A DNA stretch of 36,560 bases, from the NCBI GenBank assembly GCA_031292675.1, contig JARLGQ010000130.1, forward strand, positions 1-36,560, read 5' to 3'. Source of the DNA: Acidimicrobiales bacterium. GTDB taxonomy: Bacteria > Actinomycetota > Acidimicrobiia > Acidimicrobiales > UBA8190. Below are positions 1 through 6,477 of the stretch, piece after piece; the stretch's first letter is position 1, and each line of letters begins with the position of its first letter. Under the pieces are notes generated by a model. It was not told where the DNA came from and ran no database searches. It saw nothing but the letters and a program-made list of their open reading frames with translations. The translations under genes and the position numbers were made by a program.

Positions 1-182
1 ACGCTGTGTACACCGAATGGAGCGCCCGCGGTGCGGAATTCCTGACGCCACCGAAGCAGCACCAGTACGAGATCCGTTGTTACATCCGCGATCCTGACGG
101 TCATCTGATCGAAGTGGGACAAACGACGGACCCGAACGGAGATTGGTTCCCCGATCAATGGCCATCGAGCAAGTCGGAGTGA
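1..182 (+). CDS. VOC-family protein (glyoxalase/dioxygenase superfamily), C-terminal part
   Basis: An open frame enters from the left edge (first whole codon at position 3) and stops with TGA at 180-182. The visible 59 residues include RDPDGHLIEVGQ, the typical last strand of a vicinal-oxygen-chelate domain, where the glutamate is usually a metal ligand. It then ends in a short Trp/Pro-rich tail (NGDWFPDQWPSSKSE). Family knowledge: VOC proteins are small metalloenzymes or resistance proteins. The substrate cannot be told from this part. The next gene starts 28 bases later on the same strand, so the two are probably co-transcribed. The N-terminal half is outside the window. Confidence 0.8.
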   Translation, partial: AVYTEWSARGAEFLTPPKQHQYEIRCYIRDPDGHLIEVGQTTDPNGDWFPDQWPSSKSE

Positions 183-210
183 GCTTCCCGACGGGGCGGA
201 GGTCTCCATC

Positions 211-846
211 ATGACCACGGCGATCATCGGCACCGGAGGCATCGGATCGGCCATCGCGCGTCAGCTTGCTGCCGGTGGCGAGGCCCTGCAGCTCTCGAGC
301 GCCGACAAGGAGTCGGCGCGGAAGCTGGCCGCGGCATTCGGCGGAGCGGCGGTCGTCGCGCTCGACAACCGGAGCGCTTTGCAGGAAGCCGACGCCGTCG
401 TCCTTGCGCTGCGGTTTTCCGTATTGAAAGACGTCATCGACGAGATCGCCGACGCGCTGGGAGACACGTTTCTCGTCGTTCCGAGCAATCCGGTCGAACT
501 CGACCCACAAGGCAAGGTCGTGCGACTCCTACCGGAAGGGCAGTCATCAGGCCAAGTTGTTGCTGGGTGGTTGCCGATCGGGACACGCTTTGCCATTGCG
601 TTCGGCACCATGTCGGGCGATCTCTTCGAGTCCTCGAGCCACCGGTCGCCCAAGCCCGCTGTTCTGTTCTACGCGTCCGCGGACGAGCACGGGAGCGACG
701 AAGTCGAGCACTTGATCCGAACGGCGGGCTTTGAGCCGATGAGGATCGGAGGGGTCGAACAGTCGAGCCGACTCGAGGTGGGCGGCGATCTTCACGATCT
801 TGTGGTCGGCTCCGCAGAGGCGCGGTCCCTCGTCGTGGGGGCCTGA
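211..846 (+). CDS. NADPH-dependent F420 reductase-like NAD(P)-binding protein
   Basis: A 211-residue protein that begins almost at once with a Rossmann dinucleotide-binding loop, GTGGIG at residues 7-12. It continues with the alternating strand/helix pattern and the segment LVVPSNPVELDP, where F420:NADP oxidoreductase-like proteins place the end of the nucleotide-binding domain. The likely role is cytosolic hydride transfer between NADP(H) and a partner such as coenzyme F420; the partner is inference. The ATG at 211 is preceded by GGAGG at suitable spacing. It follows the VOC gene by 28 bases, suggesting a two-gene unit. Members of this family are often annotated only as NAD(P)-binding proteins, so the exact substrate is open. 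Confidence 0.75.
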   Translation: MTTAIIGTGGIGSAIARQLAAGGEALQLSSADKESARKLAAAFGGAAVVALDNRSALQEADAVVLALRFSVLKDVIDEIADALGDTFLVVPSNPVELDPQGKVVRLLPEGQSSGQVVAGWLPIGTRFAIAFGTMSGDLFESSSHRSPKPAVLFYASADEHGSDEVEHLIRTAGFEPMRIGGVEQSSRLEVGGDLHDLVVGSAEARSLVVGA

Positions 847-879
847 TTGCCTTCCGACGTGGCCAGGGCCAGCAAACGG

Positions 880-1206
880 GACCGAATCAGAAGTGATGTC
901 GTGAACCGTCGTCCTCCCGATCCTGACGGTTGCCAGGTGGCTCAAGATGTGCGCGGTCCGAACTGCGGGTGCACCCGGCGCATCTCGAGCACCTTGGCCC
1001 CGATCTGCGGCGGCATCTGATGCGAGCAGGTATCGGGCTTGGAGCTCTTGTCGATTAATTCTGATCTCGCGTAGCGACGCAGTCACTTGTGCATGGTCCG
1101 GCGACCGACGCCATAGCGCCGGGCGACGTCGGTCACGCTCGCCGCCCCTTCGAGCACCTCGAGCACGGCTTCATAGCGCTGCGGCGGAAGGGACCACAGA
1201 CGTCGC
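880..1206 (-). pseudogene. decayed IS481-type transposase, N-terminal part
   Basis: Read on the minus strand from about 1206, the frame gives a helix-turn-helix N-terminus (PPQRYEAVLEVLEGAASV, then VARRYGVGRRTMHK) and then a TGA where the family normally has TGG (Trp) before LRRYAR. After the stop the same frame resumes as LRRYARSELIDKSSKPDTCS, then HQMPP and VLEMRRVHPQFGPRTS. This matches the usual IS481 spacer between the HTH and catalytic domains. A second stop follows, and an ILSHL-like segment continues in another frame. The catalytic domain is missing. It is therefore a nonsense-mutated, frameshifted and truncated copy. The left limit is approximate. Confidence 0.7.
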
Positions 1207-1215
1207 GCCGCTACG

Positions 1216-1288
1216 CATCGACGACTCGGTCAGACGTCGTGACCTCTTGGGTGGCCTGATTCACGAGCACTACCGAAGAGCGGCGTAG
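1216..1288 (+). pseudogene. integrase-type transposase, C-terminal remnant
   Basis: The last 16 codons before TAG read RDLLGGLIHEHYRRAA. This is nearly the same as the C-terminus of the integrase-type transposase at 24040-25105 (RDRLGGLIHEYYRKAS). No other part of the gene is present upstream; the DNA there belongs to the oppositely oriented IS481 remnant. An imperfect copy of that element's right terminal repeat (TGGCACCCTACA) lies at 1458-1469, about the same distance downstream of the stop as in the better-preserved copy. This is the third and most decayed copy of the element in the window. Confidence 0.75.
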
Positions 1289-1456
1289 ACCGCTGCGATC
1301 GGGGCACCCGCCAGCCTCAATCAAGTCATCGGAGATCTTCGAAATGGGGACCGATCGCGTCCCCGAAAAGATCGGTCTTACTCGGCGTGCGCGCGAGTCG
1401 CATTTTGCACGACCATAGTGACGACACGCGGCCGGACTCAGAACACCGATTCTGAA

Positions 1457-1519
1457 GTGGCACCCTACAGGTATTTCTGTGGAGCGCGCACCTCGGAATC
1501 GTGTACCACGTGCACCACA
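1457..1519. repeat. 63-bp dispersed repeat, first copy
   Basis: The stretch GTGGCACCCTACAGGTATTT through GTACCACGTGCACCACA matches 25268-25331 with one indel and roughly eight substitutions. The first 13 bases are the right terminal repeat of the integrase-type IS. The remaining ~50 bases lie outside the terminal repeat in both places. In both copies the repeat begins 163-169 bases after the transposase stop codon. Confidence 0.7.
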
Positions 1520-1806
1520 TGGATTGGGTCTCACATCGCCCTTTGCGGCACGCCGTCCAGGGCTTAGGAGCGGGCGGACAACAAACCGTAAGATCGCGAC
1601 GCGCGATATCGGGTGGTTCGGGGCACCTTTAAGTTAAGGGCGTATCGGGCCTGAGTACTCGGCCACGCCGAGCAGTCTTCGTCCCAACCGGGGCGACCGG
1701 GACCGGGTGTTCCCGCCTGGGGTTGCAGCCAAGAGAGCTAACCAGAGGCGGCACCGAACACTCATCCGATGGCAGGTGACGACCGGCGAAGTGGGACACT
1801 GTCCGA
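1520..1806. other. intergenic region, no gene seen
   Basis: I see no convincing reading frame on either strand, no ribosome-binding site with a sensible start and no clear terminator. It separates IS debris from the DUF998 gene and presumably holds that gene's promoter, which I could not locate with confidence. Confidence 0.5.
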
Positions 1807-2514
1807 GTGGTGATTGCGAAACGCAAGCGGTCCAAGCTCCCGGCTCAGGTCGGGTGCGGAGTCCTAGCCGGACCACTTTTCGTCGTTGCCTTTATGATGA
1901 TCGGGGCAAGGCGGCCGGGGTACGACTGGCATAGACACACCGTGAGTTCGCTCGGGGATGGTGATCGAGGGTGGCAGCAGCGGGTCAACTTCACTTTGAC
2001 CGGGGTGCTCTACTGCTGTGCCGCCCGAGGGCTGCGCAGGTGCCCCCGACGGACCGTATATCCCGGTGCGGTTCCGGCGCTTGTCGCAGCGGCGGGCATT
2101 GGTCTGATTGGTTCGGGAGTCTTTGTCACCGATCCAATGGGAGGATTCCCGCCGGTCGAATCCAGTGAAGACGGGTCCAAAGACGCTGCCCTGGCCGACA
2201 CTGCGCCAACTCGGGAAGGCACGCTCCACAACGTCTGCGCAATCCCTATCTTCGCCGGAATACCTGTCGCTGGATTAGCCAGCGCAGTTGTTGCTGCACG
2301 AAGGAGGGACTATGGCTGGGCAACATACTCAGCAGCATCCAGCCTCTCGATGCTGTGTAGCTTCGTGCTCATGGGGAGGGCATTCGGCGGCGTGCCACGC
2401 TTCGTCGGTAAGGGCGGGATCTTCCAGCGCATCTCCATCACGTCCGGGTTCGGATGGCTTACTGCCCTGTCGCTTCGTGCTCTGATCTCGTATCGACGAA
2501 GTTCGTGTAGGTAA
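1807..2514 (+). CDS. DUF998-family integral membrane protein
   Basis: About 235 residues with six hydrophobic segments. After the first membrane segment comes HTVSSLGDGDRGWQQRVNFT, the typical DUF998 signature region: a short loop after TM1 with S-x-L-G, then W and N before TM2. A variable extracytoplasmic loop near residues 118-145 carries TDPMGGFPP. DUF998 proteins are small polytopic membrane proteins of unknown function. The start is GTG at 1807 (or the next GTG at 1810); no strong ribosome-binding site decides between them. No operon partner is visible: flanking DNA is non-coding for several hundred bases. Confidence 0.75.
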   Translation: MVIAKRKRSKLPAQVGCGVLAGPLFVVAFMMIGARRPGYDWHRHTVSSLGDGDRGWQQRVNFTLTGVLYCCAARGLRRCPRRTVYPGAVPALVAAAGIGLIGSGVFVTDPMGGFPPVESSEDGSKDAALADTAPTREGTLHNVCAIPIFAGIPVAGLASAVVAARRRDYGWATYSAASSLSMLCSFVLMGRAFGGVPRFVGKGGIFQRISITSGFGWLTALSLRALISYRRSSCR

Positions 2515-2953
2515 TCGTTGAGGACGGTCGGGAGACACCCACACGGGATTCGGGGCTATGCGCTGCCATGTGTCCATCTGTGGCAACAGGATTGCGTCGG
2601 AGTCGGGTAGCCCGGTCGGGACGGCGAGCCGCGCAGTATTCGCGTTGCGACGAACATTTCCGGGCGGCTCCCCGTGGAGGCTCCCAATCCGGCGACGGGG
2701 CAACATTGGGGCGGAATCGGGCCTGGAAGGCCATCCGACTCCGGGTGATCCCGGTCGGGGCCCGACGGGGTCAGCCTGGCCCTGCCAGGGCGCTCAGAAC
2801 CGGCATTCTCTGACGGTACGAACTGAGTTCCGCTCTGCCCGATCGGAGGGCAATTTGTGGCAGCCGAGCTGGGTCTCGACGTTGCACGACGTGGCAACCC
2901 GGCTAGCGCCTGGCACCCTTGCTAAGGCCCGACAGTCTTGAGAGGCTGCGAGG
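2515..2953. other. non-coding region with a repeat at its centre
   Basis: No supportable gene. The stretch 2738-2815 resembles 3272-3350 on the far side of the truncated ATPase gene, so this gap probably contains mobile-element debris. The codon patterns here look like out-of-frame reading, not conserved protein. Confidence 0.45.
2738..2815 (+). repeat. direct repeat A flanking the truncated ATPase gene
   Basis: It begins GGGTGATCCCGGTCGGGGCC and ends GGGCGCTCAGAACCGGCA. The copy at 3272-3350 begins GGGTGATCCCGTGCGG and carries GGGGCGCCCAGAACCGCCA at the same offset. The two are in the same orientation and bracket the 2954-3280 gene fragment. The motif GGGCGCYCAGARCC also occurs inside the IS110 element near 36497, which hints that these are element-end remnants. 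Confidence 0.4.
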
Positions 2954-3280
2954 ATGACGGCTAGCGCGACTGGTGGGACCAGCGACGGACAGGATGGCAC
3001 CCCGCCGGAGGGCCATCGCGCAACGGCGTTGCGCGCTCGTCGACTGGTAGGGAGGGACTTCGAGATCGTCGAGGTGATCGAGCGCATCGCGTTGACACCA
3101 TTGACCACGGTGACCGGCCCAGGTGGCGTTGGAAAGACGGCGCTGGCGCTGGCCGTAGCGGCAGCCGCGGCGCCCCAGTTTCCTGGTGGTGTCTTCGTCG
3201 TCTGGCTGGCTTCCGTGCGCTCAACAGACCACATTGCAGGAGAGGTAGCCGCACAGGTCGGGATGCCAAGGTCAGGGTGA
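2954..3280 (+). pseudogene. NB-ARC/AAA-type regulator ATPase, N-terminal fragment
   Basis: The 108-residue product has ARRLVGRDFEIVEVIERI, TPLTTVTGPGGVGKTALALA and a following FPGGVFVVWLASVRSTDHIA. This is the start of the nucleotide-binding domain found in large SARP/LuxR-type actinobacterial regulators. The P-loop GPGGVGKT is intact at about residues 55-62. Such proteins normally run to 700-1100 residues, with NB-ARC, helical repeats and often a LuxR HTH. Here the frame stops shortly after VGMPRSG, inside the direct repeat at 3272-3350. Interruption by that repeat and loss of the rest is the simplest reading. The ATG at 2954 has GAGG upstream. It is probably non-functional. Confidence 0.65.
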
Positions 3281-3350
3281 TCCCGTGCGGTCCGGCGGCG
3301 GGCACTCTGGCCCGCTCGGGGCGCCCAGAACCGCCACTGTGGAGCGGTCA
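3272..3350 (+). repeat. direct repeat B flanking the truncated ATPase gene
   Basis: Second copy of the repeat seen at 2738-2815 (see that entry). It starts inside the last codons of the ATPase fragment, so this repeat forms the break point of that gene. Confidence 0.4.
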
Positions 3351-3724
3351 GAAGTCGTCATCAGGCGCTCCGATCAGGGTGATATGAGCGGCCAGCACCG
3401 GTGACCGGGCACATTCCAGGCACCGCACAGATCCGGCAGGGCGGGACGTACCGTATAGGTATCACGGTCGTAGTCGGGGGCCCGGAGCAATGGGACGCTA
3501 CCTACGAGGCCAAGGGAACGCCGGGGGTTAGCTGGTAACAGCCGCTTCCCCGAGCCTCGCTGGACCTGTTCCGCCAATTCGAGGTCGCCGTCGATGTGCC
3601 GGTGATTGATGTCGGCGTTGTATTCCTTTGGTTGAGAACGGGCACCAGGGTCCTGCCGCGCAACTTACTTCGCCGATGGCGCCGCTTTCCGTGGAGGCGT
3701 CGGTGTCGGTGGCGCCCGAGAGTT
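3351..3724. other. non-coding region, no gene seen
   Basis: No reading frame with a credible start or recognisable product. It may be decayed mobile or protein-coding DNA. I see nothing else to report. Confidence 0.4.
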
Positions 3725-3964
3725 CTAGTCCTTGGTAGCAGCTCCGAAGGCGTCGGGATCCAGGGGTTCATATTGAGCCTCGGGGATCTCCGTCTTCCCG
3801 ACGCTCGTGGAGAACGGATGGCGGGAGAACACGGTCGGTGGTTGAGGAGGCCAAGCCACCTTCACGGCGCCACTGTAACGGTGCCAAGCTGTCACTACGA
3901 CCTCTCTCACCTGGCCATCAAGGCGTGCAATCACGATCTGTCCCGTGACTGGTTTCCAAGGCAT
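3725..3964 (-). CDS. small hypothetical protein (79 residues)
   Basis: The ATG at 3964 is preceded on the minus strand by GGAGGTCCG, an excellent ribosome-binding site with a few bases of spacing. I therefore prefer this start over the longer upstream frame. The product begins MPWKPVTGQIVIARLDGQVR, continues through EVVVTAWHRYSGAVKVAWP and ends DPDAFGAATKD. The beta-rich opening (GQIVIARLDG, EVVVTAW) suggests a small barrel-like fold, but I do not recognise a family. It lies downstream of the methyltransferase gene on the same strand, about 150 bases away, and may be expressed with it. Confidence 0.6.
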   Translation of the reverse strand: MPWKPVTGQIVIARLDGQVREVVVTAWHRYSGAVKVAWPPQPPTVFSRHPFSTSVGKTEIPEAQYEPLDPDAFGAATKD

Positions 3965-4117
3965 CGGACCTCCGCTCTCACGTGGATCGATGGACGGCTC
4001 CAAGGCTCTGACGAGCGTCTATCCATCTGACCACAATCTGGCTAGTTGGGCTAGTTCCGCCCATGGTCACGCTTGGAGGGCGAGTGTGAAGCGGACACCC
4101 GATTACGACGAACTGAC

Positions 4118-4924
4118 TCAGTCGCATCGTCGCGCGATATGCAAGACGGCTTCCCAGTGGCGACGCAAGCGGTCGTCTGATCGCGCCGCCAGCCGACGAC
4201 GGATTTCACCGTAGAGGTGGTCACGTTTCCACTGCTCCATTACAATGTGCTCAGAAGATGTGTTCAGAAGATTGATGTACTCCTCTGGCCTATAACTCGT
4301 CTCCCAATCGAAGTGGCGAACCGCGACCACCTCGAAAAGTCCGGTATCAGCGATCTCGGCTCCCTGTCCCTCGAGCTCGCCAGGCTGGGGCCAGGCACTT
4401 CCCGTGGCGCGTCCCTCGCCGATCTCCTCATAGACGTCTTGCACCTCAACGAAAAATGGGTCACCGTCAACTGGGAACACGTGGGTCGCTCCCCAAAGGG
4501 CCAGGTGACCTTCCGGGCGTAACGCGTCCCATGCCTTGCGGTATCGCACTTCCGGATCGATCCAATGCCAAGCCGTGGCAGCGAAGGCGAGATCGAACTG
4601 CTTGGCTGGCGACAGGGGCCATTCCTCAAAGTCACAGGCCACGACCTCAACGTCGGGAAAGTCGAAGAGATTCTCGCTAGCAACAGCGGCCAGTCGGGTA
4701 CTCAACTCTATGCAGGTGATCCTGAATCCTCGCCGTGCGAGAGGGAGTGTCGCCTTGCCGCTCCCGCATCCGATCTCTAGAAGATGGTCTCCTTGGCGCA
4801 CGCCGGTAATCCGGACGATGTGATCGATGAGCTCCTCCGGGTAATCCGGGCGCGCCCGGTGATACAGCTCGCTGGCGCTGTCAAAGGTCTGCCGAAGGCC
4901 TTTCCGTTCGCGGTGCAAAGCCAT
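4118..4924 (-). CDS. class I SAM-dependent methyltransferase
   Basis: About 268 residues. LLEIGCGSGKAT near residues 48-59 is the glycine-rich SAM-binding motif I. The acidic end of the next strand follows (CIELS), then VVACDFEEWPL and FDLAFAATAWHWIDP, the pattern of a methyltransferase-11/25 type domain with the AxAWHW motif. It is soluble and acts on an unknown small molecule. ATG at 4924 was chosen because MALHRERKGLRQTFDSASEL matches the usual N-terminus. AAGGAG directly abuts this ATG, so initiation at the TTG two codons downstream (4918) would give better spacing. The C-terminus ends in a short basic helix. It is a single gene on the minus strand with no obvious pathway partner. Confidence 0.85.
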   Translation of the reverse strand: MALHRERKGLRQTFDSASELYHRARPDYPEELIDHIVRITGVRQGDHLLEIGCGSGKATLPLARRGFRITCIELSTRLAAVASENLFDFPDVEVVACDFEEWPLSPAKQFDLAFAATAWHWIDPEVRYRKAWDALRPEGHLALWGATHVFPVDGDPFFVEVQDVYEEIGEGRATGSAWPQPGELEGQGAEIADTGLFEVVAVRHFDWETSYRPEEYINLLNTSSEHIVMEQWKRDHLYGEIRRRLAARSDDRLRRHWEAVLHIARRCD

Positions 4925-5079
4925 CTCCTTAGATCGGTCTGAGGGCGCCCGGCTTCGTGATGAGTGAAATCCTCGGAGAGAACATCGGGCCTGTATCGGC
5001 CGTTGCGAATGCGACCACATTTACCTCATCAACCGGACCCTGAGCCCTACATATGTGTGTGTCAATCGGTTGGGAGCAC

Positions 5080-5268
5080 TTAGCCTCCGGAGACCCAACG
5101 ACGGATCCCGTCGGGCGTCGGTACAGCCACGAGTCCGGCGTTTAGGGCTAGCGCGATGGCGACATCCTCGGACCCGAAGAAGTGCTCGGGATCACGACCT
5201 ACGTAGATGACCTCGATGTCGTCGTTTCTGCGGTCCCACACGAGGCTTGCGATCTCCCGTACAGGCAT
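5080..5268 (-). CDS. small hypothetical protein, second gene of a pair
   Basis: A 62-residue product beginning MPVREIASLVWDRRNDDIEV and ending PDGIRRWVSGG, with a middle section (GRDPEHFFGSEDVAIALALN) that is plausible folded protein. The start ATG lies 5 bases after the stop of the gene at 5274-5504 on the same strand, so the two are almost certainly translated together. I do not recognise a family. The two-small-genes layout is seen in toxin-antitoxin pairs but neither product resembles a known toxin or antitoxin. Confidence 0.55.
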   Translation of the reverse strand: MPVREIASLVWDRRNDDIEVIYVGRDPEHFFGSEDVAIALALNAGLVAVPTPDGIRRWVSGG

Positions 5269-5273
5269 CGGAC

Positions 5274-5504
5274 CTATACCTGGTCCCAGGTTTGGGGGAA
5301 CCTGGCGCAGCGAAACGCGCCGTCCGGGTTCGGGGCCAACGTCAGCCCATGGATGAATGCCAACTCGCTGGCTTCGAACAGGCTCCCTGGTATGGACTCG
5401 GTCGTGCCGTCTTCGTAGGTGAGGAGGATGATGCGTCTCTGCCAGTCGTTTTCGTCGTCTGGCAGACCTCGGATCACGACGCTTTCCACGCGGGGACGTG
5501 TCAT
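5274..5504 (-). CDS. small hypothetical protein, first gene of a pair
   Basis: A 76-residue product beginning MTRPRVESVVIRGLPDDEND, with the beta-rich core RIILLTYEDGTTESIPGSLF, and ending RCARFPQTWDQV. The ATG at 5504 follows GCGAGG on the minus strand with about 8 bases between. It is the leading gene of a two-gene unit with 5080-5268. No family recognised. Acidic and hydrophobic residue spacing looks like real coding sequence. Confidence 0.55.
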   Translation of the reverse strand: MTRPRVESVVIRGLPDDENDWQRRIILLTYEDGTTESIPGSLFEASELAFIHGLTLAPNPDGAFRCARFPQTWDQV

Positions 5505-5695
5505 CCTGGGACCTCGCCTAGCCCATGGTGCGGTCTGGTTCGGCCTCGGACCGACCGTCAGCTGGAGTCCTGAAATCCCCGCCGGCTCCTCCGTCAGGGT
5601 GGCGGCGACCCGTGTCTCGAATCACCTTCTTGAGCTGGTCGGGGGTTCATCGCGGTCGTGACGGCCGGTCCAAGGCACGGGAAGGAGGATACACC

Positions 5696-5717
5696 TATTC
5701 GACAAGATGACAGAATA
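5696..5717. promoter_or_regulatory. candidate ArsR-type operator upstream of the hydrogenase-like operon
   Basis: TATTCGACAAGATGACAGAATA has 5-bp inverted arms TATTC/GAATA with an imperfect interior. The size and AT-rich outer arms fit the operators bound by ArsR-family dimers. It lies about 43 bases before the GTG of the first gene of the operon. The assignment is inference from shape and position. Confidence 0.35.
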
Positions 5718-5730
5718 ACGACATGATCAT
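5715..5730 (+). promoter_or_regulatory. shared 16-bp element, operon copy
   Basis: ATAACGACATGATCAT differs at only two positions from ATAAAGACGTGATCAT at 13124-13139, upstream of arsR. Both are in the same orientation. It lies 30 bases before the first gene and overlaps the last 3 bases of the palindrome at 5696-5717. Likely a regulator-binding or promoter element; the binding protein is unknown, with the local ArsR protein the obvious candidate. Confidence 0.4.
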
Positions 5731-5759
5731 ATTCAGGGCCTCCGGCCCGGGAGGGCGAA

Positions 5760-5984
5760 GTGGACGAATCTGAGCCTGGCGCCGCATTCGGAGCCGAGCT
5801 CGTCCGAGGCACCGACTGTCCGGCCACCGACCCGGGGGCGACGGAGATCACTCTCATATGCAGCAATTGCTGGCGCGTGTCGCCCGCGTCATCGCACAGC
5901 GTCAACGAGGTGGCCCGCTGCACCCGATGCGGGGCTCGACTGCGCGTCAGGCTTCCGTATCCGCACGACACTCCTGTGAACTGA
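5760..5984 (+). CDS. small zinc-ribbon protein leading the hydrogenase-like operon
   Basis: A 74-residue protein with two CxxC knuckles (C34-SN-C37 and C54-TR-C57), spaced as in a treble-clef or zinc-ribbon fold. The N-terminal third is acidic and probably disordered. The GTG start has GGGAGG about 7 bases upstream. The gene ends 7 bases before the ATG of the NuoB-like gene, so it is the first gene of the operon. Four cysteines in this layout could hold Zn or, rubredoxin-style, Fe. I favour zinc because the spacing and basic C-terminus (RLRVRLPYPHD) look like a ribbon. No such gene is part of the classic Hyf/Hyc set, so it may be an accessory or assembly protein. Confidence 0.65.
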   Translation: MDESEPGAAFGAELVRGTDCPATDPGATEITLICSNCWRVSPASSHSVNEVARCTRCGARLRVRLPYPHDTPVN

Positions 5985-5991
5985 GCACCGG

Positions 5992-6477
5992 ATGCCAATG
6001 CCGAAGATGTCGCTGGTCAACTGGCGCGCCCGCCGTGTGACCGAGTCGCCCGCGGCAAAACCAACATCTCCAAACGGACCAGCGGAATTGGTGGGATCAG
6101 TTCAGCTCCGCCACGTCGACGCCGGCTCCTGTAACGGTTGCGAGCTGGAGATCGTGTCCGCGTTCGGCCCGGTCTACGACGCCGAGCGTTTCGGGGCTCG
6201 GCTCGTGGCCTCACCTCGCCACGCCGACGCCATACTCGTGACTGGGCCGGTCACTCGGAATATGGCCGTTCCGCTCTTGAAAACGCTCGAGGCCACTCCG
6301 GAGCCCCGTGTCGTCATCGCCGTGGGCGATTGCGCCCGGAATTGCGGGGTCTTTCGCGGTGGCTATGGCGTGGTGGGAGCCGTCGGTGACGTCGTACCGG
6401 TCGACGTCTCGATCCCGGGGTGCCCCCCCGACCCCACCGCCATCATCGAAGCGCTGCGCTCGGTCACCCGGCGATGA
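5992..6477 (+). CDS. HyfI/NuoB-like Fe-S small subunit of hydrogenase-related complex
   Basis: 161 residues. The four cysteines of the proximal [4Fe-4S] cluster are present: C47 and C50 in SCNGCELE, C113 in GDC, and C144 in PGCPPDP, with an extra C117. This is the pattern of the small subunit in group 4 NiFe hydrogenases and the NuoB subunit of complex I. It should pass electrons between the large subunit and an outside partner on the cytoplasmic face of the membrane. ATG at 5992, with further in-frame ATGs at 5998 and 6007. Its TGA overlaps the next ATG (ATGA), so translation is coupled. Its length and position match Rv0082 of Mycobacterium tuberculosis. Confidence 0.9.
   Translation: MPMPKMSLVNWRARRVTESPAAKPTSPNGPAELVGSVQLRHVDAGSCNGCELEIVSAFGPVYDAERFGARLVASPRHADAILVTGPVTRNMAVPLLKTLEATPEPRVVIAVGDCARNCGVFRGGYGVVGAVGDVVPVDVSIPGCPPDPTAIIEALRSVTRR

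Noticed and set aside
3640-3700. Third copy of the 64-bp repeat
   Set aside because: Only ACCAGGGTCCTGCC and TTTCCGTGGAG are shared with 25238-25300; too short and gapped to claim.
5600-5760. DosR-type box (GGGACT...AGTCCC) before the hydrogenase-like operon, as expected by analogy with mycobacteria
   Set aside because: No sequence close to that palindrome is present in the promoter region.
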